Assembly: GCA_022829145.1 (NCBI GenBank)
Contig: CM040745.1
Coordinates: forward strand, 20,732,906-20,796,905
Source: Albula goreensis
Taxonomy: Eukaryota > Chordata > Actinopteri > Albuliformes > Albulidae
Reading direction: 5' to 3'
Length of the DNA: 64,000 nucleotides
A program made the translations under genes and the position numbers. Shown in pieces: positions 1 to 37,121 of this stretch. The stretch's first letter is position 1. Each line of letters opens with the position of its first letter. Below the pieces are notes generated by a model, which saw nothing but the letters and a program-made list of their open reading frames with translations, searched no databases and was not told the origin of the DNA.

Positions 1-545
1 TACAATGAGGGGCCCCTGAAATAACAGCATTATAGACGCTTAGATAATAGCATAATGCAGTCCATTGCACTTACTATCTTTCTACTCCCTTTTTACCTGT
101 TCCATATAGAACTACGTTATCTGCTCCACCCACCACAAACCACACACAATTCCTCTAGTTCATTCAGCAACTAGCCTTTGTTATTTTTCACAAAAGATGG
201 GTTAGGGTAAGGGCATTGTCTATGTCATCATAGAACACAGAGTCAGGAAATCTTCACAAATCAGTAGGCACCAAGCTGGCCAGAAGAGGTAGCTAGAGAG
301 CAATGATACTAATTACTTCCCAAGCTTACCCCTTACTTTCACTAGTAAGGATGAGACTATTTCTGCCCTCCAGCTAAGGACTATTTCTGACCTCCAGCTA
401 CGGCCAGTAAAAGCACAGCTGAGACTCAAACTCCCAACCGTGTAATGCACAGCTGTACCAAGAACATATGCCTTCACTCTGTATACCACTCACCCAAATA
501 GCCCTTCTATTTATTTTGTATCTCTACAGTATGATAGTTCCTCAC

Positions 546-11300
<10,755 letters not shown>

Positions 11301-11519
11301 TTGTTTCCGCAAAGGCGGTTGGTCAAACCTGTAAGAATGACATTTGTGTTATCCAATCATTATTCAGTACAGTACCATAGCTAGTTCCGCTATAGTGGCA
11401 ATCCAATCAACGTCAAGGCCAGGCAAGAACGTTTCTTCCTTTTCAAAAATACAAGCTCCAGTTAAAGACTCCGCTCTTCTGACAATTTTGTTTCCTCCCT
11501 TGTCAACATCAGCAGCTGA

Positions 11520-11549
11520 GAAACTGAAACACAGGTGTAAACTGAAACA
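11520..11549. promoter_or_regulatory. Two ISRE-like motifs upstream of STAT1
   Basis: GAAACTGAAAC at 11520-11530 fits the GAAANNGAAA core bound by IRFs and ISGF3. A second AAACTGAAAC lies a few bases further on, ending near 11548. They sit about 370 bp upstream of the proposed STAT1 exon 1 boundary. STAT1 is interferon-inducible in vertebrates, so the placement is sensible. The motifs are seen; function is inferred. Confidence 0.4.
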
Positions 11550-11599
11550 TAATTTTAAAAGGGATGCGTTCTGGCCGTTGCACCATGTAATAAATTAAT

Positions 11600-12840
11600 T
11601 TGTAAAAGTAAAACAGAAATTTCATGTTTCGGTGTGAGCAGTGAATGGCTTGCCGATCTTGTCCAATTTAGCCAACAAAACAACAAAAAAATATGCAAAT
11701 CTTTGTTAGTTAGTTTACTAAGATGATAATTTTAAGTCTGTGGCTAAATAAAGTGTTTTCCATGTCGTCAGCGTGATAATCGTTTTCCGGATTTTGTCTC
11801 TTTAATTCACACTAACTGTCTGACGTCGGTGGGGGTACTTGCCAGCGAAGAGAACAGCTCAGATGAAACCACGAGGTTTCCAGGAAACCGAAAGCATGTC
11901 GAAAATGTTTGCATTGGGAGGAAATAGTGAAACGAAACTGAAGTTCAGCAAGTGTCGGGCGCCTGACTCTAATCTTTTAGCGGGGTCAATCCTTGGGATG
12001 CTAGCATTTACCATTCCAGGATTCAATCTGTCTAAAGAAAGGCCTGTTATATAGAAATTGTTTATACCATATTTGTCCATATAAGAGATGTCATTGTATT
12101 TATCTAAATGCTTGTAGGGCAAAAAAACAGTGTTAATTACATAACTATTACATTACTACATGAAAACGTTTAGAAAAAGACATTTTGCAAAACGTCTTAT
12201 TATACATTTCTCTAAGACAACAAGAAAAATGTAACAGTTACAAAGTGCAACAAATAGTATTAAACAGAAAATGGTCAGAAATAAATTACCTTCATCAATT
12301 AATTACCCTCCAGATCCTTGACAAGATAAAAAAGGAAAAAATATTGCTTGTTTTCTACCTCTAAATTTGCATTTTTATGTAGTTTTTGTTTTAATACTTG
12401 TGCACTGGTTAGTCCAATAACATATCTGCACTACTTCATGATCTTGCTAGTATCCTGATAGTTAAGTAATTGATTGAATGCATAAAGCATTTTTTCAAAG
12501 CACTTAGTGGTGAAAAGCAAGAGTAATGTATGGCAACCATCTGGATGATGAATGGCAGCAGATGAATGGTTTTCCTCAGGAATGTTTACTACACATCAGA
12601 TCAAGTGAGGAGAGTTATTCAGCCTAAGATTAGGTGTCAGAAACCACAATGGAAATTTTACCATTACAGTAGAGAACTCCACACGCTTTCAATAAGCCAT
12701 GGGATCTTATCCAGTTAGTTAGTACTGTAGTTAGTTAGTTAGTTAGTATTGGAAAGTTCCATCTCCTCCAGTACAGTGTCCCTGTCACACACACCACCAG
12801 GACATGTGTATTTAGTTCAGAGGGAAGGTCCCCTGAATTT
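11600..12840. other. Intergenic spacer between STAT1 and STAT4
   Basis: No recognisable gene. At 11839-12122 both strands are open for 70-87 codons with a relatively CpG-rich composition, but neither translation resembles a family I know. A short TTAG run lies near 12717-12747. Apart from the GAS motif, nothing else stands out. Confidence 0.5.
11878..11886. promoter_or_regulatory. Palindromic GAS motif (TTCCAGGAA)
   Basis: A perfect TTCNNNGAA palindrome, the site preferred by STAT homodimers, about 730 bp upstream of the proposed STAT1 first exon and about 350 bp beyond the ISRE-like pair. A nine-base motif can occur by chance; its proximity to the ISREs raises the likelihood that it is functional. 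Confidence 0.35.
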
Positions 12841-12847
12841 GACTTTT

Positions 12848-12853
12848 TTTATT
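12848..12853 (-). terminator. stat4: Candidate STAT4 polyadenylation signal
   Basis: AATAAA on the minus strand about 800 bases downstream of the STAT4 stop codon. This would give a 3' UTR of ordinary length ending near 12830. It is the first clear hexamer of sensible spacing that I noticed; transcript data would be needed to be sure. Confidence 0.35.
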
Positions 12854-13644
12854 CATACATAAATCAACACAATTGTATGAAAAGTAAAGCTTAATGAAAA
12901 GTTGTGAAGTGCTAATACAAATTCCACATTTGGTTTCAAAATGACAAACATATTTACCCTCACCAACAAACAGAAAACATCACATGCAAAACCATAAACC
13001 AAAAAAAAATTCAGTATTAATACATTAATACATACATATCGATTCACCACTAAATATCAGGAGGGGCAGACAAGCACTACTATCTTAGAGGGAACAGTAT
13101 GTAAAAGGATAACTAGTTTATAAACAATGTTAACATGAACTAAAATTGCTATGCCTTAGTACTACATGGTTTTAAACATATGTAATACATTTTCAATAAC
13201 TCTGTATTTGATTGTGAGGTCTCAACAAAAGTATTGCATTTGTATGCCTGGAAGTCCTTGTTCCATTTCTTGGCTCATCTTCTTTAAAATAATTTTAAAT
13301 GACATTTAATACCTACTTCCCTTTCATATCTTAGGACATTATAAAAAATACATTCATATTAATTAAAATATATTATGCGTATCATTACAGCAATATGTAT
13401 GCATATAGTCATATGCATTGCTTGTCTTTGAACGACAATTATGACTTTGGCACCTTACCTTGGAAACAACAGAGTAATGGAGAATAACATGAGAATAATC
13501 ATTTCCGATACATTTTTAGAACTGACAACACATATCTCATCAAAAGAAGAAAATCTTACAGATAGCCCCATGTTCTCACATAGCTCAAGCAGGAAACAAG
13601 GTAAGTGAAAGAGTCTGGGTCCAATCAGGTGTGAACTTTTCTTG

Positions 13645-27954
<14,310 letters not shown>

Positions 27955-27961
27955 TTAGTGT

Positions 27962-27964
<3 letters not shown>

Positions 27965-28049
<85 letters not shown>
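27965..28049. repeat. (CA)n microsatellite, 85 bp
   Basis: An uninterrupted CA run, reading (TG)n on the STAT4 coding strand. It sits 36 bp upstream of the first coding exon's 3' splice site. Confidence 0.97.
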
Positions 28050-28053
<4 letters not shown>

Positions 28054-28419
28054 ATCTGCGTTATAAGATAATGTCAAATACTCAGGACACAGCACTCCTA
28101 ACTGGAACTGTTAACACAAATGGAGCTGGGCTCAAAATCTAGCAAACAGAAATCAGGGTAGGGAAACTCCTTTGAGAGTGTCCCTGTAGCTCCAGGTATT
28201 AATAGCAGTTTTCCTTACAACGTTCTTTGCGAACTCCCAAAGTTTCTGTTTAAATTTGTTAATGTATATGGACCTATGTCATTCTATACACAGTAGGATA
28301 TGTAAAAATGTGTAACCCACGGTAATGAACTGATAAATCCAGACTGTGAACTTATATATCTGCTAGAGAAAGATAAACAGACCATTGTAAGGGTATCTTA
28401 TAATTAGGAATGTACGTAC

Positions 28420-28520
28420 CTTTTTCTTCTAGCGAACAAACAATTCCGAGGTACCTTCGGCACCTGTAGCACGCGTGAAGACGTTTTCCTCCTTTACTGT
28501 CAAGTTGGCGACGTTTTGTC
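28420..28520 (-). other. stat4: Probable STAT4 non-coding exon 1
   Basis: The first coding exon begins one base before its ATG at a 3' splice site (CCATAG on the minus strand), so the leader must come from an upstream exon. A strong donor, GTACGT, lies at 28419-28414, putting the end of exon 1 at 28420. The right limit is not visible and 28520 is only nominal. The implied first intron is about 490 bp and contains a long GT tract. Confidence 0.45.
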
Positions 28521-28976
28521 GTCACAGTGTGGGCTGTACTATAGCGTACATTTAGCGTACGACACGTTCAACGAAACTACTGAGAGGGAAATGCTTATCA
28601 AACATATCAGCTTAACTTTGGCAAATGGGATTTTTTAAAACTATGTAATATTTCAGGCAAATGCAATATTATTGAAGCCTACTATTACACGGAATATTTA
28701 CGAGCTAAGTAAGGAAAAGAACGATGTGAAAGTGCTTTAGTGGAATGTCTGTGAAAACTAATCAAGGATCAAATTTCATAATGGTATAAGGTGGTTTAGT
28801 GGGGAAACCTGTCACGGCATGAAATGAGTTTCGTAACATAAACTAAAGAACAAAATGAAGTAGGCTGTAGGCTACTCATGATGAAGGGGAATTCCAGTGA
28901 GCAATCACATTAAACGCAGGAAAGACACTTGAACATATTTGTATATTTTTATATTGTTAAAACGATTCATCTAGTA

Positions 28977-29078
28977 GTTATTTATTTATTTATTTATTTA
29001 TTTTTTATTTCATCTTTAAAGTTCCCATCATGCACTGCGTTCAATAGCAAAATAAATAAATAAATACATAAATAAAAT
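28977..29078. repeat. (TTTA)n and inverse (AAAT)n pair
   Basis: A TTTA run at 28977-29000 is followed 40-50 bases later by AAATAAAT repeats (29051-29078), the inverse sequence, so the two could pair into a hairpin. It lies about 0.5 kb upstream of STAT4. Confidence 0.8.
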
Positions 29079-29099
29079 CCGATTATTGCTCAAGATGTT

Positions 29100-32000
29100 G
29101 ACTTAATAAAACACAAAATGATTACACGCAGTAATGAGAAAATGCATTGAATATGATGTTGCATCACATAAACACAGCTATAAAGTCCATAAATTTAATC
29201 TGGTAATTTGATAGAGATACATGTGAACTTCTTCGGGTAGGCGAGCTTCAATACATTATTATGGCAGCTGCAGGATCAAGGCATAACAGCCTCGGTGTCA
29301 AATGTCCAGCACAAGACATACAGTGTGCCTTGTACATACTGCTTGCTTCAGTAATTCCATTCACTTAAGGTCAGTGAAATGACAAGGAAAGGTGGAACTA
29401 TATTATATCGGATTATTCAGTCGGGATCATATCCCGATTTAAGGGGTCGATTTCTTGAAACATTTAATTCGCGAAATACTAGTTTGCTGCAATAAAACAC
29501 TGCTATTAGTTGAGGTAGTTCATTTGCTACAATCACAAATCACTGAACTTGCAAGTGCAACTATTACAGGTTGTCCAGTTGATGGCGCTGTTGCATTATA
29601 AAACATTACAGCCTGCATCCTAATCGAGGTACTATATGACTTTCTGTGCGCCAGGCTGTGTCGTTGATTGTCCATTTTTGTACACTTTTATATGTATTAT
29701 TTATTAGATACATAATTATTTGTTTTGTCACTTCACATTATGTTTACAAGAGGTCTGTGGTCATTGTTTTTATCATTCCTGCAGCTTAAAAACAAGTGAT
29801 TGGTAAAGAAACGTTAAAATACTTATATATATTCGTATTTTTGCTGTTTGTAAGTGTATTCATTTGCAGTATTTATATGGTTGCTATCATATTTGTCAAT
29901 AACTTGTGTTGAAATAACACAAAAAATCTGCCCTTCTTAAAAGCAGACTCGTTTTTGTGTTTGAATTAAAAAAGTGAATACACATAAGCTGAATTCATCT
30001 ATTAAACTTACATCACATATGCCTCTGGGTCCAGTTTATATTATGTACTGGATCAAGGAGTCAAGTATAATTCAGGTGTATATATTAAGAAATTAAACTA
30101 TTTACAAGAATGTTAAAAATTTACATATCTTGTATAATGCATATTGATGATTACAGAAAGATTACAGAAAAAAAATATGTTGAGTGAATTTATTCCTATC
30201 CAGTCACAGTATTAGACAGTGATGGAAGAATGGGATATCATGACACTAAAGTGTGTAAAGCTCTCAAAAGCTAACAGTAACACTGATTTTAAGGAATAAT
30301 TGGTTGGTATTATAAAGGACAAACCCTTTTTATTGACTAAAACAAAATGAAAAATTACAGTGGAAGGATGTTTTAATGTTACCCCGCACCAATCTCTAAT
30401 TAATTGCCACTGTTTGTGTTTTCATATTGCCTGCAAGACATTTAAAACATGTTCTTGTCTTCAGTTGTTTTTGTTAGGTAACAAACACTTCATTAAAATG
30501 TTTCCCTGTGGGGGAATAAAGTGTGGTCTTGTCCCATTGAACACATAATTGGAAAGTTGTCGTTCAGAGGCTTACCTTTTTGTAGAGAGATTCAGAAACA
30601 TGCAGAAAAAAGTTGCACAGTTTAAGAATGCCAGTCTACACTAACTGCTTGTGCAGAATGAACAAAAGGCTGACCAGATCCAGGGCTAACATAAAGCACC
30701 CATTTTACATAGTATTACAAGGGTATTAACATACGCTTTGTCTAAGATTCTTACAGGATTGCCACAGAAGACTGAAAAACCATGTTGCATACAATTGTTT
30801 CTATTCTCACATTTAGACTGCAGAGTGAGAATGAACGGCAAGAATAAAATAAATTCTCATGGACCATTTCATATATTCATGTATTTCCATTTGTTAAACA
30901 CTAAAGAAAACATGATGGAAGTCTTAAGGTAAAACTTTTAGAGGCTTTGACAACTTTCCAGCAACAGATCTGTACAGGAAAACTTTATGAATGAAAATAA
31001 CTTTAGACTGATACTCTGGGCCAGCCTTTTCATTCTAAAAGTTAAATTACATAAGTGAACTTTATTAGAATTTTGGCATGAAAATGTTATTTTTTTGTTA
31101 ATCCTGTGAAGTATGTCAGAGAGTCAATGGTCAGTTGATGTAGGGTGCCTTTGTGCCAGTAAGGAACTCAAAATGAAGCAATTGTTCTGACAGGTGCATT
31201 TTCTTGAAGGCTGAGCTATTCCAAGTACCTAATTGGTACCACCACAGACAGCCCGCTGTGCTGCTGGAATCTCTCTACTTGAATTTGCAAGAGTTCTTGA
31301 CAGTTCTTACAATGACCTTTTACATTGGCTGGGTCTCTTGAGTACTGGTCTCAACTTGACACTCAGTCAAGTCACTGATAGAGCAGCTGGAAGAAAATGT
31401 ATTATTTTTTTAACACAGACCATCTGCAACTGGACTGTTCCTCTTAAATTTCTGAGGGTGGAGTTGGTTGGCTGGATCATTTATCCTTTCACACCATCAC
31501 CTCTCCCTTTAGCATATATATTCCAACTTAAATAACTGAATTTTTAAATCTGACTCTTCTGTTTTACAGATTTGCAATGCTCACCATATCCCTACTGTGA
31601 AGCTGATGGCCTTGTATGAAAGTTGTCCTTTATAGTAAAACCTTTCTTGCTGCCTTCTGACAAGGTATAGGTAAAGTCTGATCTACCAAGAGCTCTAAAG
31701 TGGACAGTTTAATCATCCATAAAGATGGCCAGAGAATGCTATGAGAATGCTATGACAGCTCAGGAGCAGAGGAGCAGAGGATCTTGCTCCTCCTTAAACC
31801 TCTATCACTGCCACAACCTACAGCCAACATAATAATCAGTTTTCATGAACATGCTATAAATAAGGAACAAACTACTCTGGCCTACAAACTGTTCAGACCT
31901 AAATGTATGCCATTGCTTGGTTAAATATAATTAAATACTGTAATACACTGCCTTATAGGTCTAATGACATTATCATCATTCAATATTGATGTGCAAACTC

Positions 32001-35000
32001 ATTCAGCACTGTTGAAGATTCTGCTTACAAACAAATATAATGGTAACAGTTTAGCTAACAGTAACAAGGTAGCATTTAACCCCTTTGTCAAGTATGGAGG
32101 CTTTCCCATAACATTGCCTGTAAAACTATAAATGGAAAAATGTTTTTTAAACATGTTGCGGTTGTGCAATTCAGCAGTGGATGGCGTGCTGGCTAAAACC
32201 CACACTCACAGTGTTGCTTCACTGCACCAATAACCATTCCTGTGTCTTGACTCAGTGTCATATTTTTTAACATCTGAGGTATATTTTATGACAGCAATCA
32301 TCTTACTCTGTATCAAGAAACAAAGGGTTAGAATTTATCTAACTACTGAGCTGTTCAAAGCCAGTTAGAAAATTAGTCATGATGTATGCATTTTCACCTA
32401 TGTACATTTTCACCTCAGTTTCACATCCAGGTATTTTCAGACCCACATCCTGCCTCTACCCCAGTCTTAAGTATCACATACGTCAATTCCTTCCTCATCG
32501 CCAGGACCACTGGTCTTGAGTAAAGTTGTACCTTGAGTCTGTTTATGTGTTGTTGCTAAGACTGCATTTGCATCTGACCATGGAAATGAGAGTTTAATGT
32601 GGACAATTGGTTTCCTTTAGTTTTACCTCCCACAGTGCAAACTGTTCAAAGTCATATTCCTGACAAGTGTTGTGGTTGTTAGGTATTTTTCACACAAAAA
32701 GCAGTTTCAAAAATTAGTTTTGTATCAGAGTGGACACTGGAGGCATCAGAAGTGTAAATGAGTGAATGGGCAAAAACACAATTAAGGACTGCAATGGTCC
32801 GAATAGAGTGTATTACCTTGAGCGTTGCTGTTGTGTTTATTTTAGAACTACGTGGCTTCAGTGTCATAAATGTAGATGGTGAAAGTGATATGGATTTAAA
32901 ATGTTACATTCCCAACTTCAAAGACGCAGCTACCACTCACAGCTGTGTTTTTAAATAAATGATGCACGAGTTAATCAAGGTAAAATGCTCAATTAACCAT
33001 TGCACAAGATGTTTGGACCATTAATTCAGAGCCTTAAGAAACTGAGGAAAAAGGAAAATGTCATAGCAATCTATGTCCAGCCGGTTATGCACACAGAACA
33101 CATTGCTTTCAAGAATCAAACCCCAAGAAAGAGATCTACAACCGAAAAACAAGATCCAAACATTACACTTTTTTCTATTTGTTGTGTGAAACCAGCCTTA
33201 TGTGACTTTTAATTTACCTCTATACAAGGGACACATCACACATTCTGTTTCCTCTATTTTAAACCATGTGAACAGTAGCAATACTGCTGTTCAGGAAAAG
33301 GATATCCCAATGGGACTGGTAACATATTTTCCCATCCCCATGAGTTAGAGAATTAAAAAATAAAAATATAAAACTGTTGTAGAATTATTTCCTGATAAAA
33401 ACAATGATTAGTGGACATTTGCATATAATGTCCCATATCTGTTATATGGACTGCTTGATTACACTTAATACGGCCACTCATTTTTTAAAATTAATAATAC
33501 AGTTAGTTTTCATGGAAAAGTCTAAATGTTTTTAAATGTTTTGTTTCTTTTTTCACACTGCTTTTTTCATACGGCAGCTCAAACACCACAAATCCATACC
33601 ACTGAAGGCACAAAGATTCAACATGTTCAGCTCCCAACTTGCAGGACTGTGGATGGACAAGATTCTTCTCAAGAAATGGGACTGATGAGTTTAACTGACT
33701 CTCCCATTAGTTACCCTGAGAGTCTGAGCTAATGGTGGCCTCATCAGCATGAACCTGCAGCCATGATCTGCCCGGGACTCAAACTTGCAATGGTCGGATG
33801 TGCAGCACCACCATGACAATGTGCCTTTACTTTGTACACCAACCAAAGGCCCCAACATAATGATACGTTGGTTACATATGGAAAGTTCAATGCAGCATCA
33901 ATAACTATACTAATTACTTATAAGTCTTCTGATATCCTGATGATAGGAATTCCACATACTTATTTTTAACTGAACTCTTTTGCCCTCTTTTTTCACCAAA
34001 CCGAACTGAATTAGTTTTCTCACTGCAGTAACCATTCTGCCAGCCTCACAGGCATGACTCCTCCAAATTATGTGACCACAATCTTGCTTGTTTTCACATT
34101 GCACTTGCACCACTAATTACACTCTGTCTGTTTTGTCAGAGAATTACAAAGAGTATACTCCGTCTTTGCTACTATAGGCAGCTGGCCTTACCAGGAGTGG
34201 CTGCTAGAGAGTGATAAGACCAATCAATTTAATTGGCTTAAACCCCATCCTCCCCAGTGAGGCAGGCCCAACTATTGTGGTGCCAAATGAGAACCTCTGG
34301 CCACAGCCAGTAGTGGTACAGCTGGGATTTGAAACACTCAGTGGTAGTGCTTCAATGTGAACATCTTACCCTGTGAGCCACCCAGAAAGTTGCCTTCTTT
34401 AAGCTAAAGGTAATTTGACGTTAATTCATGTTGTAACTCCAATACAGGTTAAATATACAGTTCAGTAACAGTAATTTAATGTGTGCTGGTCAAGGTTTAA
34501 TACTTGTGATGTAATATGTAATATAAAGGAAGATGTGAGAATAATGTGTAAATTCATAACACAACGCATAAGGCTTCCAAGGTCTGCTCTCAAGATCAGC
34601 TGGACTGTTGGGAAATGGCGTATCTTATCTTTTTCCAACACTGTATCAGCAATACTAACTGTTGTCAAGTAGACATTGGCCTTTTCCTCTTTCCTACACT
34701 CTTGCCATCTTTGCAATTTCCCAAGTGTGGATATTGTGTAATGCATTGAATGTGAAAAATATATTTTTTAAGATTGACTGCACTGAACATTTCATTTGAG
34801 CTTTTATTGCATAGACCATTTAATTGCTGCTTTTGGATAAAGACTGTTGCAGATCCACTTGCCTGCTTGCAATAACTTGCCCGGTTCAGGGTATATATCC
34901 TATATATAGTTCCCATGTGTAAAAACCAGGTCACGCACCTGTTCAGGTCATAAGTCACACTCTAAAGTCAAGTCTGTTTAATAAGTTGAATGCAGTGGCT

Positions 35001-35240
35001 GAGAGAAGAAACAATGAAGAAACTAAACATCACCAGCTAACTCCTCAAAAGAATGTAACCTTGCACAATGGCAAATGGACAAAAGCCAGAGGGGTAGGAC
35101 TACCTGCCAACTGCCTTTTCAACATTCCTCACTCAGTAGAAAGGATGTTTTCAGACACTTATTTGCAGGCTGGATAGATTATGTTTACTTTATGACAACT
35201 TCCTACAGTGCATGAAAACTACAAGTAGGTCATTTGAACT
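29100..35240. other. Intergenic spacer, STAT4 to SLC40A1
   Basis: About 6 kb, AT-rich, with only short random-looking open frames on both strands. Nothing in it resembles a known protein or RNA gene. Apart from a possible SINE-like stretch near 34170-34395, no structure was recognised. Confidence 0.6.
34170..34395. repeat. Possible SINE-like repeat
   Basis: GGGATTTGAAACACTCAG followed by ACCCTGTGAGCCACCCAGAA resembles the tail of a repeat family found in many fish. Similar but weaker stretches occur near 360-470, 6130-6250 and 33640-33830. Family and limits are uncertain. Confidence 0.35.
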
Positions 35241-35259
35241 GTTTCTGCTATATGGAGTG

Positions 35260-37121
35260 TTTATTGGTACAATAAAAATGTTACATTAACAAAATTACAA
35301 AAGCCAGCTCAAAGAATATACAGTCTTAAAATGATGTACTTGCAGAGCATAAAATATTGATTTTTCACTTTCAGATTAAAATATTTTTACAAGTTACAAC
35401 ACTAATGCTGTTATACTGAAATTATCTTGCTCCTGCCAAATAATTTATTTGCTGATTTGTTTCATTTCACCAGAATTTAAAAACCCACTTAACCCCTTCA
35501 TGGAAAATTCACCAAGTATATAAAAACATATAAAGCATAAAAACAGTACAAAAGTAGCATTAAACATTTAAAAAGACAAACAAATTACTTGTAAATACAT
35601 TACAGTAATCACATTTCACATTTTCCCCACAATTATAGGGATATCAAGTTGCATGTGTGCATAGATATAATTTGTTAGGAATAGCATTAACAAAAACATG
35701 GCTGAATGAAGCACCAAATCTTTCTGAAACAACATGTAGTCAGGAAGCCCTTACATTATGTGCGCTTTTCAAGAGGACTTGCTTACATACAACTTTTTGA
35801 AGCATATACCACTGGCAGACATTTCTTGGTGACTTGAAAAGACCTAGCACGAGTTATTGTATTGCAGAAAACTATTCACAACCATTTAAACTCCTATCAA
35901 ATATTACACCTGTTTCCAAATAAAAATCTCATACCCATGTGCAAAGTAAGGCCTCTGTGTTTTCTGCTGCAGGTAGATGTCATCAGTGTTTTCAGTTTGA
36001 AACCTTGACAACAGGAAGGTACTGGTTTGCAGGACCTGTCATGGCTTTCAAGTGATTGTGCGTATATGGACACTACTGTATATGGAGCTATACTTCTATG
36101 TGCATATCATCATACCCAGGGCAGGCCAGTCAGCAACTAAATCATTGTCAGTCTGAGATTCAACTTTGTGAGGAGTCACCTAAGAATTACGGCAAGTGCT
36201 GCAAAGATAAGCTGCTTCTGGAATATATTTCTGTGCTAGAATTTAAGTCTAGTCTTTTTGTGCACCTGATCATGCTTCCAGGTGACTTAGTGAACCAATC
36301 AGATAAAAAATATTTCCTCAGCTCACCATTATAATTACATAGCCAGAAGCGCTAAGGAGGGGTGGATAGGATTAATGCTTTTGTGCAAAATCTGAATGCC
36401 CAAAGTGGACATTATTACAATTAAAGTGCCTGTGAAAATTAGTACCATAATACAGTACTATACATAACTATGTACTTTCTCCTCACCTCAGGTATATATT
36501 GAATGAATACGTTATGTGCAGAAAACCTTCCCTCACTTCCTTTTTCATTCAGATTTAACTTTGGTAATTTTGTGGCCATTGTAAAAACAAATGAATTTGG
36601 TTTCAGACACTGTATAGCATTGGACTAGCACACCTGTTAATCCTGCAAAGCCACCGAAAACAGGTTCGAGCCCAAATGAGTCAGCAATTTGAAGGTACTT
36701 TTTGTCTTCCCCTTTTCAAGCATACAGGCATCCTCATTGAATAGCACATTTTAAATCCAGAATGAAACAAATATCTAAAGTACTGAGGAGCCACTGACAG
36801 ACAAAAGCAAGAGCTGATTGTAGAAGGAAATGACATGGCTTTCTCCATGACTTTGCCTTTTAGCTTTAAACACCTTAAATAACTGTAGCAGAGTGATTTC
36901 AGTCTTAATAGTACTTTATCATGCAAGCAAGAGAAGCTCTTGCTTCATGGCTGATATGTTTGAGTACTCTCTAGTCTACAGATTAATGCTTTAAACGCAC
37001 CATAAACAGTGCTCAAGCTTAAATGTTACCATGAGCAACAGTACTACTGAAAGCAAGCATTTTACTTTGATATCTGTCCTTGACAGGGAGTATACTAACA
37101 AAAAAGATGAACTGTCTATAA
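35260..37121 (-). other. slc40a1: SLC40A1 3' UTR with candidate poly(A) signal at 35260
   Basis: No gene is visible on either strand downstream of the ferroportin stop. AATAAA hexamers on the minus strand occur at 35449-35444 and 35265-35260, which would give a 3' UTR of about 1.7-1.9 kb. I know ferroportin transcripts in fish to have long 3' UTRs, so this extent is plausible but inferred. Confidence 0.35.
36607..36690 (+). repeat. tRNA-Asn-like relic or SINE head
   Basis: The plus strand shows an A-box-like stretch (TAGCATTGGACTAGCA), an anticodon-arm-like segment with CTGTTAATC, and a good B box (GGTTCGAGCCC at 36663-36673). Their spacing and order resemble a tRNA-Asn (GTT) gene. The outer acceptor-stem bases do not pair convincingly and there are internal changes, so it is a decayed tRNA pseudogene or tRNA-derived SINE head, not a working tRNA. 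It lies antisense within the presumed SLC40A1 3' UTR. Confidence 0.45.
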
